DNA of 39,880 bases. It comes from a virus. The stretch is taken from positions 1 through 39,880 of IMG/VR virus record IMGVR_UViG_3300025127_000085, one strand, 5' to 3'. Position 1 is the first letter of the stretch. Each line of letters begins with the position of its first letter. Positions 35,229 to 39,880 of the stretch are shown piece by piece. The notes under the pieces were generated by a model. The model did not search any database, was not told where the DNA came from, and was given only the letters and a program-made list of their open reading frames with translations. Made by a program: the position numbers and the translations under genes.

Positions 35229-38103
35229 GGATCAAATGGAGATGTTTGGTTTTACTGCTGAAGGTGCACAGCAGGAGGCTGACAAGTTTGTAGAGGAAGC
35301 AGGAGATTTAGAAACTGATATATCTAACGCTGCATCTTTCTTAGTTCCGTTCTACGACTCAGGTGTAAACATATCAAATGTTGTACAAGAGTACAGGAAG
35401 CCTGAACAGGAACGTGACTACGAGTATATAAAAGATCAGTTCAAAGAAGCAGGTCAGAGTGCCGCCATAGAAGGTGGTCTACTTCTTATGGGTGGTGTTG
35501 CAGGTAAATACGGAGCCAAAGGTATCAAGGCTCTAGCTGATAAAGTAAAACAATACGAGATAAATCCTAATGTAATGTCAGCATTTGGTGCAGGAGCTAT
35601 CAGGAAAAAACCTACCATCAAAGAAGGTGTTCCTACTATAGAAGCAGCAGGTCTTACAGACGAAGCTATTGAAACATGGCGTAAGAAAAACAAAACATCT
35701 GACGAATTTAGAAAATCTTTAAAAGGTAGAAACCCTGAACTTCAGGAATTAGCCAAGGGAGTATCAGAGGGGCGAGTTTTTAGCAGCACCTATCGTAAAC
35801 GTGCTGATGAGCTTAGACCTATTAGAATAGTTAAAGAAGTACCTAAACCTGCAACAAATAAAGAAATCGTAAGTGCCTTAAACGATAAGCAAAGACGAAA
35901 TCCTATAATTGGACTTAATGAAAAAGTTTCAACAGGAGAAATGGTGAACGTAAGGTTAAATATACCTGCGTATACTGACTACGATGTTTGGGTTCCTACA
36001 ATTAGACATAATGGAAAAGAAAAATACAAAGCTGCAGTTAGAATAAAAAATGTCAATTTTATAAAACCTACTTTAAGTGATGGTGCAAAAAGAACAGATA
36101 GTTCTAAAGCTCTTAAAGTCGCAGAGGGTGGTGAAAAAAATCCTTTTGCTGTTATGACAGGAGAATATGTAGAGGGTACTGATGATGAACTTTTCACTAT
36201 GGCAAAAGAAGTTTTTGATAGTGATGAGTGGACACAAGTAGGGTATGACCCAATAAAAAGAGGTTTCTTTTATGACAGAGAGACTGGACAAGCAATCCTA
36301 GAAGCAGATGAAGTAATTCAGGTAGGGCATTTGGTCTTAGCAAAAAACGCAAAGAAGACAGACCCAGATGTTTTTCCTTTTAATAAAGGCGGTGCAGTAA
36401 TGGACGATCAAATGGAAATGGCATTTATGAATGAGGGTGGAATAGCAGATGATGGTATGGATGTAGATCCAGTATCAGGAAACGAAGTACCACCTGGTTC
36501 TCTTGCAGAAGAAGTGCGAGATGACATTCCTGCACAACTTTCTGAGGGTGAGTATGTCGTTCCTGCTGATGTTGTCAGATACTACGGTGTCAAGTTCTTT
36601 GAAGATCTACGAGATGAGGCTAAACGTGGACTAGCTGAGATGGAAGCCAATGGACGTATAGGTGGAGAGCCTGTACCTGCAGGTGGTCCTATAAACGATC
36701 AAGAACTATCTCCACAAGAGATGCAAGCTATACAAGAGATGATGGGTATGGCTGAAGGTGGTGAGGTACAGAACCCTTACTTACAACAACAGCAACTGTA
36801 CAGCCAACCTAGACCTGCTCCTATAGATGAAAAAAGAAACACAACTATAACCAACGTTAATCCTGTTGAGAACCAAATGCCAATGCAAAGCATGGCTAGT
36901 GGTGGTCAGGTGCAAGGATATCAAGACAGTGGTGATGTTATGAAAGACGCACCTTCTTTTGTTCAAAACCAGTTTAACCCTGCTCAGTACGGTCTTGGTT
37001 ACAGTTTTATGGGTCAACAACCACAGCAAACAGGAACGACAGGAACTACAACCACTCAAGCTCCACAAGGACAAACCTTTACAGTTCTTTATCATCCTGA
37101 CTACGCTACAAATGGTAGAAGTAAAACTTTCTATCTTCCTAGAGATAATGAAATCTATCAACAATATCTTGATATGGGTTACACCAAGCAGATGCCTATG
37201 ACTGGACCTGCAGGACAAGGAGAAACTACTCCAACAACTGATACTACAGGAACTACAGGAACTACAGGCACAGGAACCACAGGAGGTAGCGGAGGTAGTG
37301 GAACTACTGTTACTACAGGTGGAGGAACTGGTAAAGGATTTAGTTTTGGTTTTAAAAATTGGGGTGAAGACGTAGACTGGACAAGCTCTGATGCAATTAT
37401 GAAGTTTGTTGAAGAATCTCAAAAAGGTTTAATTGATGCTAAGACTGGTAATAGGCTAACTGCTATAGGTGCTGCTGCAGGTCCATTAGGAGCAGTAGCA
37501 GGTGCTACGGCAGGAAACCTTCCTACTTTGCAATCTGTATCTGATTTAAGGGCTGCTGCTATTATTGCTAGAGCACAAGGTTTGGATGAAACAGCCGCTA
37601 GTATTGATCAGCAAGTACAAGATATACTTAAACAGTCTTCAGGTATTACTAGATTTGTGGACAAGTTTTTTAACGAGACAGTAGACGGTGACGCAAAAGG
37701 TAAAGCAGGTCTTGATCGTCTTGGGTTTGAATACACAGTAGATAAGAAAACTGGTAATCCCATATTTAGTGCGGAACAAATAGCATCAAACAAAGCAAAA
37801 AGTTCTAAACCAAAACCAGAGCCTATTATTTCTACTAGAGTAGCAAAACCTGGGGTTAGATCTGGGGTACAAACAGCTAAAGCAGTAAGAGGTGGACGTG
37901 GAACAGTTACTGAAAAACCAGGTGCGAGACAAGAGGCTGCAAGAAAAGCTGCAAAGAAACGTAGTGATAAACGTAAATCAGCTATTAGGTCAGTTAGAGA
38001 AAAAGAAAATTTTAACCCCACAAAAGAACGGAAAGAAACAGGTGGTGGAGATAGAGGTCTAAATAAAGGTGGATTAATGAATAAAAAGGGCAAAAAGAAA
38101 TAA
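35209..38103 (+). CDS. Large mosaic virion protein with polyvalent-type module
   Basis: 964 residues. Parts in order: acidic helical N-terminus; small hydrophobic stretch near 84-100 (AAIEGGLLLMGGVAGKYGA); residues about 210-390 resembling a domain seen in large polyvalent phage proteins (NVRLNIPAYTDYDVWVPTIR, AAVRIKNVNFIKPT, EWTQVGYDPIKRGFFYDRET, VIQVGHLVLAKNA); near 430-500 DDIPAQLSEGEYVVPADVVR and FFEDLRDEAKRGLAEMEANG; a TTG/GTG-rich linker near 680-710; a Gly/Ala hydrophobic part near 750-775; a very basic end. Probably packaged in the head and partly ejected. Start by AAGGGA nine bases upstream. Confidence 0.65.
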   Translation: MDLNQTRDQMEMFGFTAEGAQQEADKFVEEAGDLETDISNAASFLVPFYDSGVNISNVVQEYRKPEQERDYEYIKDQFKEAGQSAAIEGGLLLMGGVAGKYGAKGIKALADKVKQYEINPNVMSAFGAGAIRKKPTIKEGVPTIEAAGLTDEAIETWRKKNKTSDEFRKSLKGRNPELQELAKGVSEGRVFSSTYRKRADELRPIRIVKEVPKPATNKEIVSALNDKQRRNPIIGLNEKVSTGEMVNVRLNIPAYTDYDVWVPTIRHNGKEKYKAAVRIKNVNFIKPTLSDGAKRTDSSKALKVAEGGEKNPFAVMTGEYVEGTDDELFTMAKEVFDSDEWTQVGYDPIKRGFFYDRETGQAILEADEVIQVGHLVLAKNAKKTDPDVFPFNKGGAVMDDQMEMAFMNEGGIADDGMDVDPVSGNEVPPGSLAEEVRDDIPAQLSEGEYVVPADVVRYYGVKFFEDLRDEAKRGLAEMEANGRIGGEPVPAGGPINDQELSPQEMQAIQEMMGMAEGGEVQNPYLQQQQLYSQPRPAPIDEKRNTTITNVNPVENQMPMQSMASGGQVQGYQDSGDVMKDAPSFVQNQFNPAQYGLGYSFMGQQPQQTGTTGTTTTQAPQGQTFTVLYHPDYATNGRSKTFYLPRDNEIYQQYLDMGYTKQMPMTGPAGQGETTPTTDTTGTTGTTGTGTTGGSGGSGTTVTTGGGTGKGFSFGFKNWGEDVDWTSSDAIMKFVEESQKGLIDAKTGNRLTAIGAAAGPLGAVAGATAGNLPTLQSVSDLRAAAIIARAQGLDETAASIDQQVQDILKQSSGITRFVDKFFNETVDGDAKGKAGLDRLGFEYTVDKKTGNPIFSAEQIASNKAKSSKPKPEPIISTRVAKPGVRSGVQTAKAVRGGRGTVTEKPGARQEAARKAAKKRSDKRKSAIRSVREKENFNPTKERKETGGGDRGLNKGGLMNKKGKKK
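37240..37335 (+). repeat. 9-base tandem repeats in the mosaic gene
   Basis: Repeated ACTACAGGA-type units (from about 37244) encode a Thr-Thr-Gly linker that turns into Gly/Ser repeats. Such repeats change copy number easily by slippage. Confidence 0.65.
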
Positions 38104-38118
38104 TAACTATAAGGCTAC

Positions 38119-38135
38119 CCAGGAATGGTTCCTGG
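38119..38135. other. Hairpin before the scaffold gene
   Basis: CCAGGAA-TGG-TTCCTGG, perfect 7-bp stem with a 3-base loop, 24 bases before the scaffold start and followed by AAAGGAG. No U tract, so an RNA stability or processing element is more likely than a terminator. Confidence 0.65.
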
Positions 38136-38159
38136 CCCCAACATAAAGGAGAACTTTAA

Positions 38160-39110
38160 ATGCCTGAACTAACTGCAATGGAAAAACCTAAAATAGCAGG
38201 TTTTGTAGATCGTGGATTTAACCACGCTAAAAAACAAAAACAGATGGAAGAAGCAGAGGCAGAGATTGCCCGACTAGAAGCAGAGGCTCGTGGTGAAGAA
38301 GTCGAAGAACAACAGGAATCCAGTAGCGAGGATACTGAGAACACCGAAGTTCAAGCCTCAGATGATTCCCAACAAGAAGAAACCCCAGAGGAAACCAAAG
38401 CACAGGAAGACGATGACAGCGAGTTAGATGCTGAAGAAAAGTCTTTTAAAAAACGCTATGGTGATATTCGCAAACACTTAGCCTCTAAAGAAAAAGAGTG
38501 GCAAGAAAAGTTTGAAGCTCTAGAAAAAAAGAGTAAACACGAAGGTATCATCCCTCCTAAGTCTGATGAAGACATAGAGAAGTGGGCGCAAGAATATCCA
38601 GACGTAGCAGGTATTGTTGAAACGATTGCAGCTAAAAAAGCTCAAGAGATGTTCAACAAGGCTGAGACACGTCTACAAGAATTAGACGAAGCACACTCTG
38701 AAGCTCAAAGAGTAAAAGCAGAGAACGTTATTCGTAAGACTCACGAAGACTTTGATGAACTAAGACAGTCAGATAAGTTTCACAACTGGGCAGATGAACA
38801 ACCCAAGTGGGTTAAGGATGCACTCTATGAGAACATGGATGATCCTGCCTCAGTTGTACGTGTGATAGATCTATACAAGATTGACAACGGTATGACCGTA
38901 GCAGCTAAAAAGAAGTCTAAGAAAGCTGCAGCATCTACTGTTGCTAAAGGAACTCGTACTTCTGTAGACGCAGAGGGTGTACAAGGACAAATAAAAGAGT
39001 CTGATGTAGCCAAGATGTCTAACAAGGAGTTTGAGGAAATGCAGGACAAAATAAACGAAGCTATCCGTAATGGTAAGTTTGTTTATGACATGTCTGGTTC
39101 TGCAAGATAA
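38160..39110 (+). CDS. Head scaffolding protein
   Basis: 316 residues, acidic and helical, directly before the capsid gene. Coiled-coil patches (KKQKQMEEAEAEIARLEAEA, SKEKEWQEKFEALEKK), a long acidic low-complexity region (EEQQESSSEDTENTE) and a basic C-terminal area (AAKKKSKKAAAS) that would bind capsid protein. These are the marks of a phage scaffold that shapes the procapsid and then leaves. AAAGGAG ribosome site. Confidence 0.85.
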   Translation: MPELTAMEKPKIAGFVDRGFNHAKKQKQMEEAEAEIARLEAEARGEEVEEQQESSSEDTENTEVQASDDSQQEETPEETKAQEDDDSELDAEEKSFKKRYGDIRKHLASKEKEWQEKFEALEKKSKHEGIIPPKSDEDIEKWAQEYPDVAGIVETIAAKKAQEMFNKAETRLQELDEAHSEAQRVKAENVIRKTHEDFDELRQSDKFHNWADEQPKWVKDALYENMDDPASVVRVIDLYKIDNGMTVAAKKKSKKAAASTVAKGTRTSVDAEGVQGQIKESDVAKMSNKEFEEMQDKINEAIRNGKFVYDMSGSAR

Positions 39111-39114
39111 TTAG

Positions 39115-39142
39115 TTGACATATTTAAAGTCATCTATATAAC
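39115..39142 (+). promoter_or_regulatory. Capsid gene promoter
   Basis: TTGACA (39115-39120), 16-base spacer, TATAAC (39137-39142) followed by TACCTG: the best sigma70-like match in the window. It starts a leader of about 205 bases before the capsid ATG. Confidence 0.75.
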
Positions 39143-39148
39143 TACCTG

Positions 39149-39353
39149 TATCTGACTTGAAGCCTCCGTAAAGGACCACCTTCAGAGATACTTTTAACCC
39201 AAAAGTCTAAACTACAAAGAACTACCTGGACAAGTATAGGCCCAGTGGTATTCGGTAGCGCAACCTAATACTTTCTGCACCCTAGAAAACGTACAGCCCC
39301 TTTTAGATGTTTAAGCTTTATTCCCAAAGCCAAATATCATGGAGGATTTAACT
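39149..39353 (+). other. Capsid mRNA leader, noncoding
   Basis: About 205 bases with no convincing reading frame. I see no strong long stem. It ends with GGAGG seven to eight bases before the ATG. It probably stabilises or regulates the capsid message. Confidence 0.5.
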
Positions 39354-39880
39354 ATGGCTTTTACAACCGCATCGGGTTATGGGAATCTACCTAACGGTAA
39401 TTTTAGTCCTATAATCTACTCCAAGAAGGTACAGCTTGCGTTCCGCAAATCTGCTACCGTAGGAGACATAACTAACTCCGATTATTTCGGAGAGATCAGC
39501 GCACAAGGTGATACTGTGCGTATAATCAAAGAGCCTGAAATCTCAGTTCAAGCTTATGCTCGTGGCACAACAGTCACAGCACAAGACCTTGACGATGAAG
39601 ATTTTCAGTTAGTCGTAGACAAAAGCAACTACTTTGCTTTTAAGATGGACGATATTGAAGAAGCTCACTCACATGTGAACTTCATGCAACTTGCAACAGA
39701 TCGTGCAGCTTACAGACTAGCTGATCAGTATGACCAAGAAGTTCTTGGTTATATGTCAGGTTTTAAGCAAACTTCTCTACATGCACAAGCAGACACAGTT
39801 AATGACAGTGTAAACGGTTCAAAAGCTGTGACTACCGCAGGTTCAGACGAATTGCTTACAAGCATGAAACTCCGTAAGGA
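39354..39880 (+). CDS. Major capsid protein (3' truncated by window end)
   Basis: First 175 residues: MAFTTASGYGNLPNGNFSPI, then YFGEISAQGDTVRIIKEPEI, YARGTTVTAQDLDDEDFQLV, DKSNYFAFKMDDIEEAHSHV, DRAAYRLADQYDQEVLGYM. The pattern (GDTVRI...VT.QDL...VDK..YFAFKxDDIE, DRAAYxLAD) is that of P22-like/HK97-fold capsid proteins in marine phages. It follows scaffold and has its own promoter, as expected for the most abundant virion protein. Confidence 0.88.
   Translation, partial: MAFTTASGYGNLPNGNFSPIIYSKKVQLAFRKSATVGDITNSDYFGEISAQGDTVRIIKEPEISVQAYARGTTVTAQDLDDEDFQLVVDKSNYFAFKMDDIEEAHSHVNFMQLATDRAAYRLADQYDQEVLGYMSGFKQTSLHAQADTVNDSVNGSKAVTTAGSDELLTSMKLRK

Noticed and set aside
36781-37422. 213-residue minus-strand Ser/Cys-rich frame opposite the mosaic gene
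   Set aside because: Antisense of a repeat-rich coding region; low-complexity product caused by the Thr/Gly repeats on the other strand.
1-39880. Window as a complete circular genome
   Set aside because: Joining the two ends does not continue either the capsid frame or the left virion frame, and tail-tube and adsorption genes are missing.
1-39880. tRNA genes, integrase and attachment sites
   Set aside because: I saw no cloverleaf-like segment and no tyrosine or serine recombinase motif; reading by eye cannot fully exclude a tRNA.

Overview
The window is a stretch of a tailed double-stranded DNA phage genome, most likely a marine podovirus-type phage. Replication genes are of the T7 type: family A DNA polymerase, fused primase-helicase, endonuclease I and a gp2.5-like single-strand-binding protein. 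A B12-dependent ribonucleotide reductase and a MazG-like nucleotide hydrolase accompany them. The head genes (small and large terminase, long portal, acidic scaffold, capsid protein) follow the usual tailed-phage order. Low G+C, the class II ribonucleotide reductase and a DUF1127 protein (a family typical of alphaproteobacteria) make a marine alphaproteobacterial host plausible, but the sequence does not prove it. No integrase, tRNA gene or T7-type RNA polymerase is visible. The window ends do not join in frame and no tail-tube genes are present, so this is part of a larger genome, cut inside a virion gene on the left and inside the capsid gene on the right.

Layout. (1) Positions 3-7146, plus strand: five tightly packed virion genes, including a lysozyme-like protein and a 1112-residue protein probably ejected with the DNA. 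They end at a strong bidirectional terminator. (2) Positions 7187-18116, minus strand: DNA and nucleotide metabolism (DUF3310, a nuclease candidate, ribonucleotide reductase, MazG, endonuclease I, a RecE-type exonuclease, SSB, DNA polymerase, primase-helicase) followed by a run of small genes. (3) Positions 18117-18252: an AT-rich gap with a large imperfect palindrome and a candidate minus-strand promoter. (4) Positions 18253-23559, minus strand: more than twenty very small early genes, most of unknown function, linked by ATGA and TAATG overlaps. Several are too short for standard gene calling, including two membrane microproteins of 24 and 30 residues. (5) Positions 23560-24571: about 1 kb of divergent control DNA with three palindrome families arranged in arrays. 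(6) Positions 24572-39880, plus strand: a likely lysis cassette (possible coiled-coil membrane protein, EF-hand membrane protein, M15-type endolysin, u-spanin candidate), secreted and basic repeat proteins, a DUF1127 protein behind its own promoter, then terminase, portal, a 964-residue mosaic protein, scaffold and the start of the capsid gene.

How it works together (inference). The control region would fire the minus-strand takeover and replication genes and the plus-strand lysis and morphogenesis genes in opposite directions. Both transcripts meet at the 7152-7176 terminator if the genome is circular or permuted. Four candidate promoters have bacterial sigma70-like -35 and -10 boxes, and most share a TAYAACTAC -10 region. 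The phage therefore probably relies on host RNA polymerase, with phage or host repressors acting at the palindromes.
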